This document shows positions 36,446 to 44,845 of a stretch of 64,000 bases of DNA, piece by piece. Every line of letters starts with the position of its first letter. Within the stretch, counting starts at the first letter, position 1. The position numbers and the translations under genes were made by a program. The notes beneath the pieces are model-generated. The model saw only the letters and a program-made list of their open reading frames with translations. It was not told where the DNA came from and did not search any database. This DNA is from Chryseobacterium sp. C-71 (lineage in GTDB: Bacteria > Bacteroidota > Bacteroidia > Flavobacteriales > Weeksellaceae): assembly GCF_020911865.1 (NCBI RefSeq), contig NZ_CP087131.1, positions 4,030,001 through 4,094,000 on the forward strand, written 5' to 3'.

Positions 36446-37273
36446 CTATGCTAATTTCTTGCCACATTGTTTGCAGTATCTCGCATCATCGTCAATATCT
36501 TCATTTCCACATCGTTCACAAATCAATTCTAGGTTTTGTCTCTTATTTCTCATTTCAGCAGTTACAATCCCTGTTGGCACTGCAATGATTGAATAACCAG
36601 CTAACATCAAGATCACAGCAAAAAATTTACCCGTTGGTGTGATAGGAGATACATCACCATAACCAACGGTTGTCACCGTAACCACAGCCCAATAGATTGA
36701 TTGCGGAATCGTTTCAAAACCAGGTCTTCCGCCTTCTACCATAAACATCAATGAACCAACGATGACCGAAAATATAATTAAAAATAAAAGGAAAATATAA
36801 ATTTTTCTCGAACTGTTTTTCAAAGCTCTCACAATGACAAAACCGTCATTCATAAAATCTAAAAGATTGAATACTCGGAAGACCCTAAGCATTCTCAGCA
36901 TCCTGAAAATCAGGAAATATTTTGTCACAGGAAAAAGAAAACTCAGATAGAAAGGAATGAGTGAAAGGAAATCAATAATTCCAAAAAAACTGAAAATATA
37001 ATGTTTCTTGTTTTTTAATACAGCAATTCTCGTAAAATATTCTGCAGAAAAAAGTACAGAGATGATCCATTCTGAAATGATAAAATAGATGTGAAATTTT
37101 TTATCCAGTTTCGGCACACTCTCCATCATAATGATAAAGGTGCTTACCAAAATAAGACAAAGCAGAACAATGTCAAACAATTTTCCGAGCTTAGTATCAG
37201 AGCGGTAAATAATTCGGTACAAGAATCTTTTCCAGAGCTTATCTCCGGGAACAAGATTATGTTCTCTTTCCAT
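36446..37273 (-). CDS. Voltage-gated-type potassium channel with C-terminal zinc ribbon
   Basis: The 275-residue protein starts at MEREHNLVPG; the longer reading overlaps the divergent Nif3 gene. Six transmembrane segments lie between about 32 and 240. The S4 segment has regularly spaced Arg (FRMLRMLRVFRVF, 123-135). The pore loop carries TTVGYGD (201-207), the K+ selectivity filter. The tail ends in a four-Cys zinc ribbon (C252, C255, C267, C270; CERCGNEDI and CKQCGKK). The channel moves K+ across the inner membrane; the zinc ribbon could be a sensor or interaction module. Divergent from the Nif3 family gene with 64 bp between starts. Confidence 0.9.
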   Translation of the reverse strand: MEREHNLVPGDKLWKRFLYRIIYRSDTKLGKLFDIVLLCLILVSTFIIMMESVPKLDKKFHIYFIISEWIISVLFSAEYFTRIAVLKNKKHYIFSFFGIIDFLSLIPFYLSFLFPVTKYFLIFRMLRMLRVFRVFNLLDFMNDGFVIVRALKNSSRKIYIFLLFLIIFSVIVGSLMFMVEGGRPGFETIPQSIYWAVVTVTTVGYGDVSPITPTGKFFAVILMLAGYSIIAVPTGIVTAEMRNKRQNLELICERCGNEDIDDDARYCKQCGKKLA

Positions 37274-37337
37274 GATCAGAGTTTTTTTTAAATTTAGCAA
37301 ATTATCCCTATTTTCGTAAACAAACTTACAGAATAAT

Positions 37338-38435
37338 ATGACAATACAAAAAGTAATTGCAGAGATAGAAAAATACATTGCAATGCCTCAGGCTGAAGAC
37401 TTTGACAACGTGGGACTTCTATGTGGTTTGGCGGATAGAAATGTATCAGGAATTCTTGTATGTCACGATGCTTTAGAAAATGTGGTGGATGAAGCAATTC
37501 ACAAGAACTGTAACTTGATTGTTTGCTTTCATCCGATTATTTTTTCAGGGTTAAAATCTCTGACCGGGAAAAATTATGTTGAAAGAGCCATTTTAAAAGC
37601 CATCGAAAATAAAGTTGCCATCTATGCGATTCACACCGCTTTCGACAATGATTTTTATGGAGTAAATGCCGGAATTTGTAATCTTTTGGGATTAAAAAAC
37701 TTAAAAATTCTTCAACCTAAAAAAAATAATTTAAAGCAATTAAATGTTTACGTTCCGAAAGACTATTCTGAATCTATAAAAGAAGCGCTTTTCTCTGCCG
37801 GAGCTGGAAATATCGGATTTTATGACGAGTGCAGTTTTAAGACAGAAGGAAAAGGAACATTCAGACCGATTGAAGGTTCAAATCCGTTTTCTGGACAGCA
37901 AAATGTACGTGAAAATGCTGAAGAAGATATGGTTTCTGTAATTTTTGAATCTTTTAAACAAAATCAAATTGTGGCCGCAATGAAAGATGCGCATCCTTAC
38001 GAAGAAGTTGCTCATCAGATATATCAGCTTGAAAATGAAAATCAGTATTCAGGTTTGGGAATGTACGGTGAATTTGAAACTGAAATGGATGAGAAAGAAT
38101 TTCTGAGTTTTGTGAAAGAAAAATTCAATTTAAATATCATCAAACATTCTGATTTTAATCAAAAGAAAATCAAAAGAGTAGGCGTTTTGGGTGGTTCGGG
38201 AGCAAGCGGAATAAAGTCTGCACTTTCAAAAAAATGTGACGCTTACCTTACAGGAGATCTCAAATACCACGATTATTTTCTGGCAGAATCTAAAATGCTG
38301 ATTTGCGACATCGGGCATTATGAATCTGAGCAATTGGTAAGTCAACAATTATTTGAAATTTTATCACAAAAATTTAGTACATTTGCAATCTTAAAATCTA
38401 GTGAAAAAACAAACCCAGTAAATTATTTCCTATAG
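37338..38435 (+). CDS. Nif3-like dinuclear metal centre protein (DUF34), YqfO type
   Basis: The 365-residue protein is the Nif3/DUF34 family in its long form, with a CutA/PII-like insert (about 125-235) between two metal-binding halves. Metal ligands are expected in VCHDALENV, CFHPIIFSG and IYAIHTAFDN in the first half, and DIGHYESEQ in the last. GDLKYHDYF is also typical. Often misnamed GTP cyclohydrolase 1 type 2; the molecular function is unsettled. It is followed after 2 bp by the coiled-coil protein gene, and this pairing is widespread in bacteria. Confidence 0.9.
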   Translation: MTIQKVIAEIEKYIAMPQAEDFDNVGLLCGLADRNVSGILVCHDALENVVDEAIHKNCNLIVCFHPIIFSGLKSLTGKNYVERAILKAIENKVAIYAIHTAFDNDFYGVNAGICNLLGLKNLKILQPKKNNLKQLNVYVPKDYSESIKEALFSAGAGNIGFYDECSFKTEGKGTFRPIEGSNPFSGQQNVRENAEEDMVSVIFESFKQNQIVAAMKDAHPYEEVAHQIYQLENENQYSGLGMYGEFETEMDEKEFLSFVKEKFNLNIIKHSDFNQKKIKRVGVLGGSGASGIKSALSKKCDAYLTGDLKYHDYFLAESKMLICDIGHYESEQLVSQQLFEILSQKFSTFAILKSSEKTNPVNYFL

Positions 38436-38437
38436 AT

Positions 38438-39214
38438 ATGGCAAAAATCACCGAAATTTCAGTCGAAGAAAAATTAAGAGCTTTATACGATTTGCAAATC
38501 ATCGATTCAAGATTGGACGAGATCCGAAATACAAGAGGAGAATTGCCAATCGAAGTTGAAGATCTTGAAATCGAGATTGAAGGCCTAGAAAAAAGAGCGG
38601 AAAAATTTCATGCAGAGATTAAAGAGCAAAATGATCAGATCAGCAATAAAAATGAAGTGATCAACCATGCGAAATCTTTAATCGAAAAATACAAATCTCA
38701 ACAGGATAACGTAAGAAACAATAAAGAATTTGAAGCTTTAGGAAAAGAAATCGAATATCAAGAACTTGAAATTCAGCTTTCTGACAAAAGAATCAAAGAA
38801 TTTGGTGCTAAAATCGGTCATAAAGAAGAAACTCTGAATGAGTTGAATACTAAAATCGAAAATCTTAAAAACCACCTAAAATTCAAAAAAGAAGAATTGG
38901 AAGGTTTGATTTCTGAAACTCAAAAAGAAGAAGATTATCTGATCACAAAATCTGAAGAATTTGCTTCTAAAATCGACGAAAGATTATTGGCATCTTACCA
39001 CAGAATCAGAACAAACTCTTCTACAGGTCTTGCAGTAGTAGGTCTTGAAAGAGGTGCTCCGAAAGGATCTTTCTTCACAATTCCACCACAAAAGCAAATG
39101 GAAATCGCTCAGAGAAAGAAAATCATTATCGATGAACATTCAGGAAAAATTCTTGTTGACGACGAGTTGGTAAACGAAGAAACTGAAAAAATGAATTCTA
39201 TTATTAAGTTTTAA
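38438..39214 (+). CDS. Coiled-coil protein of the zinc-ribbon family (COG1579) lacking its zinc cysteines
   Basis: The 258-residue protein has a long charged coiled coil (about 10-185), matching the CT398-like family that follows Nif3 genes. The C-terminus aligns with the family pattern of IPPQ plus a Cys4 zinc ribbon, but all four Cys are replaced. The first pair region reads RGAPKGSFFTIPPQ and the second IIIDEHSGKILVDDE. There is no Cys in the protein. The scaffold function is likely kept without zinc. The 2-bp spacing means coupling to Nif3. A strong terminator follows. Confidence 0.85.
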   Translation: MAKITEISVEEKLRALYDLQIIDSRLDEIRNTRGELPIEVEDLEIEIEGLEKRAEKFHAEIKEQNDQISNKNEVINHAKSLIEKYKSQQDNVRNNKEFEALGKEIEYQELEIQLSDKRIKEFGAKIGHKEETLNELNTKIENLKNHLKFKKEELEGLISETQKEEDYLITKSEEFASKIDERLLASYHRIRTNSSTGLAVVGLERGAPKGSFFTIPPQKQMEIAQRKKIIIDEHSGKILVDDELVNEETEKMNSIIKF

Positions 39215-39237
39215 TATAGAGTTTTTTATAAAAATAG

Positions 39238-39267
39238 AAACGGCTTCAAATTTTTGAAGCCGTTTTT
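39238..39267 (+). terminator. Terminator after the Nif3/coiled-coil operon
   Basis: AAACGGCTTCAAA pairs perfectly with TTTGAAGCCGTTT across 2 nt and is followed by further T. Confidence 0.88.
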
Positions 39268-39323
39268 TTGTTACAGTATTTTTTGCTATTCAATACTTAT
39301 TTCGATTCATTTTTCACCAAGCG

Positions 39324-39390
39324 TTTGTCATTCCGGAGGAATCTAAGTTATGTTTTAATTCTGTGTTTAGATTCCTGCCGGAATGACAAA
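39324..39390. repeat. REP-like hairpin repeat
   Basis: TTTGTCATTCCGGAGGAATCTAA (39324-39346, 23 bp arm with two mismatches) faces its inverse at 39367-39390 around a 20-nt loop. TGTCATTCCG...GGAATCTAA strings are, from memory, a common intergenic repeat in Flavobacteriia and other bacteria. It lies between two terminators, in DNA with no gene. Confidence 0.55.
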
Positions 39391-39451
39391 GTGGATTTTT
39401 AATCGTTCTCAATAAAGTAAAACATGATGAATTTGTGTAGAAATTAAGAAC

Positions 39452-39486
39452 AAAAAAAACCGTTTCAAAAACTGAAACGGTTTTTC
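39452..39486 (-). terminator. Terminator of the acyl-CoA ligase gene
   Basis: AAACCGTTTCA pairs with TGAAACGGTTT around a short loop, with a long A-run on the plus strand side that gives T on the minus strand. It lies just beyond the stop at 39491. Confidence 0.85.
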
Positions 39487-39490
39487 TATT

Positions 39491-41269
39491 TTAGTCATGA
39501 TGACCATACATTTTATCATACAAATCCTTGAACTTTTCTTTAACCGCTTTTCTTTTCAATTTAAGAGTAGGAGTTAAAAGTCCCGCTTCAATGCTCCATA
39601 CTTCAGGAGTAAGCTCTATTTTTTTTATCTGTTCCCAGTTTCCTAAGTGTTCGTTGATGTCGTCGATCTCTTTCTCAATTCTTTCTTTCAGTTCAGGGCT
39701 TTTTGCAATTTCCTGCGGATTAGAGCCGATGTTGAGGTTGTTTCTCATCGCCCAGTTTTTAGCAAATTCAAAATCTGGCTGTACAAATGCGCATGGCATC
39801 TTTTCTCCATCACCGACTACCATAATCTGCTCAATAAACTTGGAAGCTTTTGCCAAATTTTCAATCGTTTGTGGAGCAATATATTTTCCGCCGGAAGTTT
39901 TAAACATTTCCTTTTTACGATCGGTGATTTGTAAAAATCCTTCACTATCGATGTGTCCGATGTCTCCGGTTTTGAAAAATCCGTCTTCTGTGAAAGTTTC
40001 TTTGGATTGTTCTTCGTTTTTAAAATAAGCTTTAAATATAGAAGGTCCTTTCACTGTAATTTCACCGTCTTCCTGAATTTTTACGGTTAAGTTATCCAAC
40101 GGATGTCCTACTGTTCCCACTTTCATTTTCCCAAATGAATTTACCGAAATTACAGGTGAGGTTTCCGTTAAGCCATATCCTTCAAGAATAGGAATTCCGG
40201 CATTTTGGAACATTAAATTTAATCTTGTTGATAAAGCCGCAGAACCAGAAACCAAAGTGATAATTTCACCGCCCAAACCTTCTCTCCATTTTTTGAAAAC
40301 CAGTTTGTCTGCAATAATTTCAGACAGACCAGAAGGTTTTGTAACTTCTTTCTTTTTCTGAATTAAATTTAAAGCCCAGAAGAATATTTTTTGTTTAAAT
40401 CCGCCTGCTGATGAACCTGTATTATAGATTTTGTCATAAACTTTTTCTACAAGTCTCGGAACTACACTCATATAATGAGGTTTGACTTCTTTTACATTTT
40501 CACCCATTTTTTCAATGCTTTCAGCGAAATAGACTGAAAAACCATTGTATTGGAAAAGATAAAAAAGCATTCTCTCAAAAATATGGCAAATCGGTAAAAA
40601 ACTTAATACCCTGGTGTCTTTGTAGTCTAAACTTTTTCGTCTCGGAATTCTTGGAAGCGATCCCAAAACATTCGAAACAATATTCTCGTGAGTCAGCATT
40701 ACACCTTTCGGTTTCCCTGTAGTTCCGGAAGTATAAATTAAAGTAGCTAAATCTTGAGTATTAATTGCTTTTGAAAGATCTTCTACCTCCATTTGTGTAG
40801 AATCATCTTCACCCAAATCGAGAATTTCCTTCCAATTGGCCGCTCCGGAAATGTTGTCAAAAGTGAAAACACCTTGTAGTGAAGCAACGTTGTGCTTGAT
40901 TTTCATTACTTTAGCCAGAAGTTCTTTATCAGAAACAAAGCAATATTTTATTTCGGCATTATTGAATATAAACTCATAATCTTCAGGTGAAATGCTTGGA
41001 TAAACAGGAACTGAAACCACCCCGATTTGTGAAAGCCCAAGATCCATGATTGCCCATTCTGTACGGGAATTGGTAGTAATCAAGGCTATTTTATCACCAG
41101 GTTTTATACCCAGTTTCAAAAGGCCTCTGGAAATTTTGTTTCCTTGGTTTACAAACTCCTGAGTTGATGTCTTTATCCACTCGCCTTGATGTTTTGTAGC
41201 GAACATTACATCATTTGGGAGTTTTTCTAAAGCGTGGTGCGGTATATCGAATAATCTTTTGATCGTCAT
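39491..41269 (-). CDS. Long-chain fatty acid-CoA ligase (AMP-forming)
   Basis: The 592-residue ANL-superfamily enzyme starts at MTIKRLFDIPHHAL; the longer reading adds a hydrophobic stretch not seen in the family. The P-loop YTSGTTGKPKG (179-189), GYGLTETSPVIS, the GDIGHIDSEGFLQITDRKKE hinge segment and a C-terminal domain are seen. It activates fatty acids with ATP and CoA, likely at the membrane. It is divergent from the acyl-CoA dehydrogenase gene at 41413, so both probably serve fatty acid degradation. FadD or AcsL-type identity is by family. Confidence 0.9.
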   Translation of the reverse strand: MTIKRLFDIPHHALEKLPNDVMFATKHQGEWIKTSTQEFVNQGNKISRGLLKLGIKPGDKIALITTNSRTEWAIMDLGLSQIGVVSVPVYPSISPEDYEFIFNNAEIKYCFVSDKELLAKVMKIKHNVASLQGVFTFDNISGAANWKEILDLGEDDSTQMEVEDLSKAINTQDLATLIYTSGTTGKPKGVMLTHENIVSNVLGSLPRIPRRKSLDYKDTRVLSFLPICHIFERMLFYLFQYNGFSVYFAESIEKMGENVKEVKPHYMSVVPRLVEKVYDKIYNTGSSAGGFKQKIFFWALNLIQKKKEVTKPSGLSEIIADKLVFKKWREGLGGEIITLVSGSAALSTRLNLMFQNAGIPILEGYGLTETSPVISVNSFGKMKVGTVGHPLDNLTVKIQEDGEITVKGPSIFKAYFKNEEQSKETFTEDGFFKTGDIGHIDSEGFLQITDRKKEMFKTSGGKYIAPQTIENLAKASKFIEQIMVVGDGEKMPCAFVQPDFEFAKNWAMRNNLNIGSNPQEIAKSPELKERIEKEIDDINEHLGNWEQIKKIELTPEVWSIEAGLLTPTLKLKRKAVKEKFKDLYDKMYGHHD

Positions 41270-41412
41270 AATTGTTAAATATTTAATATAGGATTTTAAA
41301 TATAAGCATTTTTGTAAAAATAACATAAATCTGTTTACAAATCACAATTGTTAATTTTTTTTTCAGATTTGACTAAAAAGTATTAATTTACGACCATCTA
41401 ATTATAATTTTT

Positions 41413-42552
41413 ATGGACTTTAATTTATCCGAAGAACAGCTGATGATTCAGCAGGCAGCAAGAGATTTTGCACAGAACGAACTATTACCAGAAGTAATTG
41501 AAAGAGACCGTGATCAAAAATTTCCTACTGAGCAAGTGAAGAAAATGGGCGAAATGGGACTTTTGGGAATGATGGTTGATCCTAAGTACGGTGGTGCCGG
41601 TATGGATAGCGTTTCTTACGTTTTGGCAATGGAGGAGATTGCAAAAATCGATGCTTCTGCAGCAGTTGTAATGTCTGTAAATAACTCATTGGTTTGTGCC
41701 GGACTAGAAAAATATGCTTCTGAAGAGCAAAAAGTAAAATATCTTACACCATTAGCAAGCGGTCAGGTAATCGGTGCATTTGCATTATCTGAGCCGGAAG
41801 CTGGTTCTGATGCGACTTCTCAAAAAACAACAGCAGAAGACAAAGGTGACTACTATCTTTTAAATGGTGTGAAAAACTGGATCACAAATGGTGGAACAGC
41901 TACCTATTATATTGTAATCGCTCAGACAGATCCTGAGAAAAAACATAAAGGAATCAACGCTTTCATCGTAGAAAGAGGTTGGGAAGGTTTTGAGATCGGA
42001 CCAAAAGAAGACAAATTGGGAATCAGAGGAAGCGATACGCATTCTTTGCTTTTCAACAATGTAAAAGTCCCTAAAGAAAACAGAATCGGTGAAGACGGTT
42101 TCGGATTCAACTTTGCAATGGCTGTTTTGAATGGCGGTAGAATAGGGATTGCATCTCAGGCTTTAGGAATTGCTTCAGGAGCTTACGAGATGGCTCTGAA
42201 ATATGCTAAAACCAGAAAAGCTTTCAAAACTGAAATTATCAATCATCAGGCAATTGCTTTCAAATTGGCAGATATGGCCACTCAGATTACTGCGGCAAGA
42301 ATGCTTTGTTTTAAAGCGGCTGTAGAAAAAGATGCCGGAAAAGACATTTCTGAAATAGGAGCGATGGCTAAGCTATATTCTTCTCAGGTTGCGATGGATA
42401 CTACCATTGAAGCAGTTCAGATTCATGGTGGATACGGATATGTGAAAGAATATCACGTAGAAAGATTAATGAGAGATGCAAAAATCACTCAAATTTATGA
42501 GGGAACTTCTGAAATCCAAAGAATTGTGATTTCTAGAAGTATTGCAAAATAA
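41413..42552 (+). CDS. Acyl-CoA dehydrogenase
   Basis: The 379-residue flavoprotein has the complete acyl-CoA dehydrogenase fold. FALSEPEAGSDA (FAD/substrate loop), GVKNWITNGG and the catalytic base Glu363 in IYEGTSEIQRIV are seen. It oxidises acyl-CoA to the enoyl-CoA and hands electrons to ETF. Length and C-terminus are typical of the short/butyryl-CoA class; chain-length preference is not certain. It is head-to-head with the acyl-CoA ligase gene, 143 bp between starts. Confidence 0.93.
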   Translation: MDFNLSEEQLMIQQAARDFAQNELLPEVIERDRDQKFPTEQVKKMGEMGLLGMMVDPKYGGAGMDSVSYVLAMEEIAKIDASAAVVMSVNNSLVCAGLEKYASEEQKVKYLTPLASGQVIGAFALSEPEAGSDATSQKTTAEDKGDYYLLNGVKNWITNGGTATYYIVIAQTDPEKKHKGINAFIVERGWEGFEIGPKEDKLGIRGSDTHSLLFNNVKVPKENRIGEDGFGFNFAMAVLNGGRIGIASQALGIASGAYEMALKYAKTRKAFKTEIINHQAIAFKLADMATQITAARMLCFKAAVEKDAGKDISEIGAMAKLYSSQVAMDTTIEAVQIHGGYGYVKEYHVERLMRDAKITQIYEGTSEIQRIVISRSIAK

Positions 42553-42585
42553 TTTCTTTAAATTTAAAGACACTAAATATCTTGT

Positions 42586-42951
42586 ATGAAAAAATCTTGG
42601 TTAATCACTTTGGGAGTAATTTTACTTCTTGTGGGAGTTTTTATCTGGTATAAATTTTTCTTCGTTTTCGGAGAAGGAGTAAAATCAGGATATCTGAATT
42701 ATGCCATTAATAAAGGCTATGTTTTTAAAACATACGAGGGCAAATTAATTCAGGAAGGTTTTGGAAGAGGAAAAACTGGAACTGTAACAAGCTATGAGTT
42801 TGAATTTTCTGTAACGGATCCTGAAATTTTTAAGCAGTTGGAACTCAACAGTGGTAAAACCTTTGATCTTCATTACAAAGAATATAACGGAACTTTGCCT
42901 TGGAGAGGAAATACAAAGTATGTTGTTGATAAAATAGTAAACATGAAATAA
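42586..42951 (+). CDS. Small membrane-anchored protein of unknown function
   Basis: The 121-residue protein has one N-terminal hydrophobic helix (about 5-27) and a beta-rich soluble part. The conserved-looking blocks are GYVFKTYEGKLIQEGFG, YEFEFSV and FDLHYKEYNGTLPWRG. Homologues in Flavobacteriia are often mislabelled 6-phosphogluconate dehydrogenase, but no dinucleotide fold is present. It follows the acyl-CoA dehydrogenase by 33 bp and is probably co-transcribed with it. Confidence 0.7.
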   Translation: MKKSWLITLGVILLLVGVFIWYKFFFVFGEGVKSGYLNYAINKGYVFKTYEGKLIQEGFGRGKTGTVTSYEFEFSVTDPEIFKQLELNSGKTFDLHYKEYNGTLPWRGNTKYVVDKIVNMK

Positions 42952-42955
42952 TCAT

Positions 42956-42985
42956 AAAAGGCTCTCGCATTGAGAGCCTTTTACT
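42956..42985 (+). terminator. Terminator after the small membrane protein gene
   Basis: AAAAGGCTCTC pairs perfectly with GAGAGCCTTTT around GCATT. It ends the acyl-CoA dehydrogenase transcript. Confidence 0.85.
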
Positions 42986-43174
42986 TTACACCAAATCACA
43001 AATAAATATATGAAAACTATTAATTTCTTTATTGTTTTGATTCAAATTTTTCTATAAGGTTAAATCTCGTTTTGATTTTTTTTCTCTTTTTGAAATTTTT
43101 GATAAAGCAAATTTAGGATGAATATGAATTCGAAAATTAAATCTGGTCTTAAAATTTAATTAAAATTTCCTCAA

Positions 43175-44110
43175 TTACTTTGAATCATTTCCAGGGAGAT
43201 TGTTGCTTTTCTTTTTGTAAAAATAATAACCAATTCCTGCAATTAAAAACAATGGCCAAAGAGGTAGAATAAATAAGAATATTGAAGTAATCACGTTCCA
43301 ACCAGAAGAAACGGCGGCCAGAGATTGCTCTCCGAAACCTTCAGGTTTTTCTTTCACAGCAAGATTTTCATTGTCTCCATATAAAGTTATTTCTACATCA
43401 CATAATGTGTTGTTCACGAAATCCTGACCGCTGATATCAATTCCTTTATTTTCAATTTCTCCAATGTTGTAGCTCAAATCTTCCATTAGATAATCAAACT
43501 TTTGAATCGGAACTCTCACTTTAAGGTAAGCGATTTTTTTGTCGTTGTTATTTAAAGAAATGTTTTCACTTTTTATGAATCCGTCGTATTTTTTAACCTG
43601 TTCTTTTACGATTTCTTTTGCGGTTTCGGCATCATTTACTTTTAATTCTAGAAGTCCGGTTTTTGTCATTTTGTTTTTTGAAACAATTTGTTCGTAGTTT
43701 TCATTTTTTGGTTTGTCTTTGTAAATGATTTTGGTTTCTTTAATGATTTTCGGTGCCGGAACGTTCACCACAATTTTCTCAGAATTTTTGTTTAAAGAAT
43801 CTTTTTTCTCAATTTTAGACTCCAGCTTCATATTGGCTATTTTGTCTGATAGAGAATCAATGCTTTTAGAAGTAGATTCTATTTTTTCGGTAACATCGCT
43901 TTTTGTTTTTTCAAAATCTTTAATTTTAATGCTTGCAGAATCGAAAACAGCTTCTGCTTCATTGCTTACGTTCTTTGCTTTATCACTGATATCTGTCGTC
44001 ATGCTATCAACAGAATTTAGTGATTTTTCTAATTGGGAACTTGTTGCTTCACCTTTTTTACACATTGTGAAACTGGTCGCTGCTGCTAATAATAAGATGT
44101 ACTTTTTCAT
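43175..44110 (-). CDS. DUF4349 lipoprotein
   Basis: The 311-residue protein has a lipoprotein signal (lipid Cys17 in SFTMCKK). A long Ser/Lys/Asp-rich coiled-coil stretch (about 25-105) is followed by the DUF4349 domain (about 140-265), which shows DAETAKEIVKEQVKKYDGF and YLKVRVPIQKFDYLMEDL. One transmembrane helix (about 270-295) and a basic tail close it. Function of DUF4349 is unknown. The combination of lipid anchor and C-terminal helix places the domain in the periplasm near the inner membrane. It is a single-gene unit. Confidence 0.82.
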   Translation of the reverse strand: MKKYILLLAAATSFTMCKKGEATSSQLEKSLNSVDSMTTDISDKAKNVSNEAEAVFDSASIKIKDFEKTKSDVTEKIESTSKSIDSLSDKIANMKLESKIEKKDSLNKNSEKIVVNVPAPKIIKETKIIYKDKPKNENYEQIVSKNKMTKTGLLELKVNDAETAKEIVKEQVKKYDGFIKSENISLNNNDKKIAYLKVRVPIQKFDYLMEDLSYNIGEIENKGIDISGQDFVNNTLCDVEITLYGDNENLAVKEKPEGFGEQSLAAVSSGWNVITSIFLFILPLWPLFLIAGIGYYFYKKKSNNLPGNDSK

Positions 44111-44304
44111 AACATTAATTTTTTTGTTGAAGTAAAATTATAAGGTTATCTCCACCGAAATTTGTAAAAGAAATGTATGATTTTGGTAAAGTTTTATCTT
44201 GTTCATAATCAGTTATTTGTAAAATGATTATAGTTATTTTACAAAAAAAATGTTAAATGTTAAAAATGTTAAAAAAAAATATTCATTAGAAATATAATAA
44301 TATT

Positions 44305-44312
44305 TACCTTTG
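44305..44312 (+). promoter_or_regulatory. Predicted -7 element upstream of the PrcB-like gene
   Basis: TACCTTTG matches TAnnTTTG and is 18 bp upstream of the ATG at 44331. It overlaps a TTG codon at 44310 that would otherwise be an earlier start, which supports 44331. The -33 TTG is not evident. Confidence 0.45.
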
Positions 44313-44330
44313 CTTTTTGAGACTTTAATA

Positions 44331-44825
44331 ATGAAATATACTTTCTTATTGGTTTTGTCGTTTTTAATTAGTTCTGCAGAATTCAGTTGTAGAAGTGTTT
44401 CTATGGCAAATAATGAATTAAAAGCTGAATCAATAATGAATGAGCCACAAGGTAATGTTGAGTTTTCTGAGGTGAGAAGATTGAATCGTGAGGTACAATT
44501 AAACGATTTTCTGATCATAAAAGACTTTAGCGAAACCGTTAAATTATATGGTAAATTAGCAGATAAAAGATTTTCTAGATCTGCGCCTATTCCAACTCTT
44601 GAAGAGAATGAATTTTTTCTTTTGCTAAAGCCAATAATGAAAAAACAAACTTTTGGAGATTTGGAAGTGACAAAAATGGAAATGAAAGGTTCTGTATTGA
44701 ATGTTTATTATAAAGAAATAAGCAACGAAGAATATTTACTAAACAAACAAAAAAATCCTATATTGATACTGAGAGTAAACGGAGTTGCTCCGTCAGGTGT
44801 CAAATTAATAAATTTAAATAAATAG
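44331..44825 (+). CDS. PrcB-like secreted lipoprotein, possible partner of the metalloprotease
   Basis: The 164-residue protein has a signal sequence (1-18) with a Cys at 20 (AEFSC), consistent with a lipoprotein. The C-terminal half (about 95-160) has the shape of a PrcB_C-type domain: FLLLKPIMKKQTFGDLEV, VLNVYYKEI and NPILILRVNG. That domain is known in Treponema denticola PrcB, which supports maturation of the surface protease dentilisin. Here the next gene, 20 bp away on the same strand, encodes a secreted metalloprotease. The family link is by recognition of the motif pattern and needs a profile search. Confidence 0.5.
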   Translation: MKYTFLLVLSFLISSAEFSCRSVSMANNELKAESIMNEPQGNVEFSEVRRLNREVQLNDFLIIKDFSETVKLYGKLADKRFSRSAPIPTLEENEFFLLLKPIMKKQTFGDLEVTKMEMKGSVLNVYYKEISNEEYLLNKQKNPILILRVNGVAPSGVKLINLNK

Positions 44826-44845
44826 TAATAATAATTATTTTAAAT

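Noticed and set aside
39528..40028. 166-codon plus-strand ORF
   Set aside because: It is antisense to the acyl-CoA ligase gene, which has clear motifs along its length.
43725..44135. 136-codon plus-strand ORF
   Set aside because: Antisense to the DUF4349 lipoprotein gene; no features of its own.
44234..44518. 94-codon minus-strand ORF over the PrcB-like gene start
   Set aside because: It covers the promoter and signal-peptide region of the plus-strand gene and has no recognisable domain.
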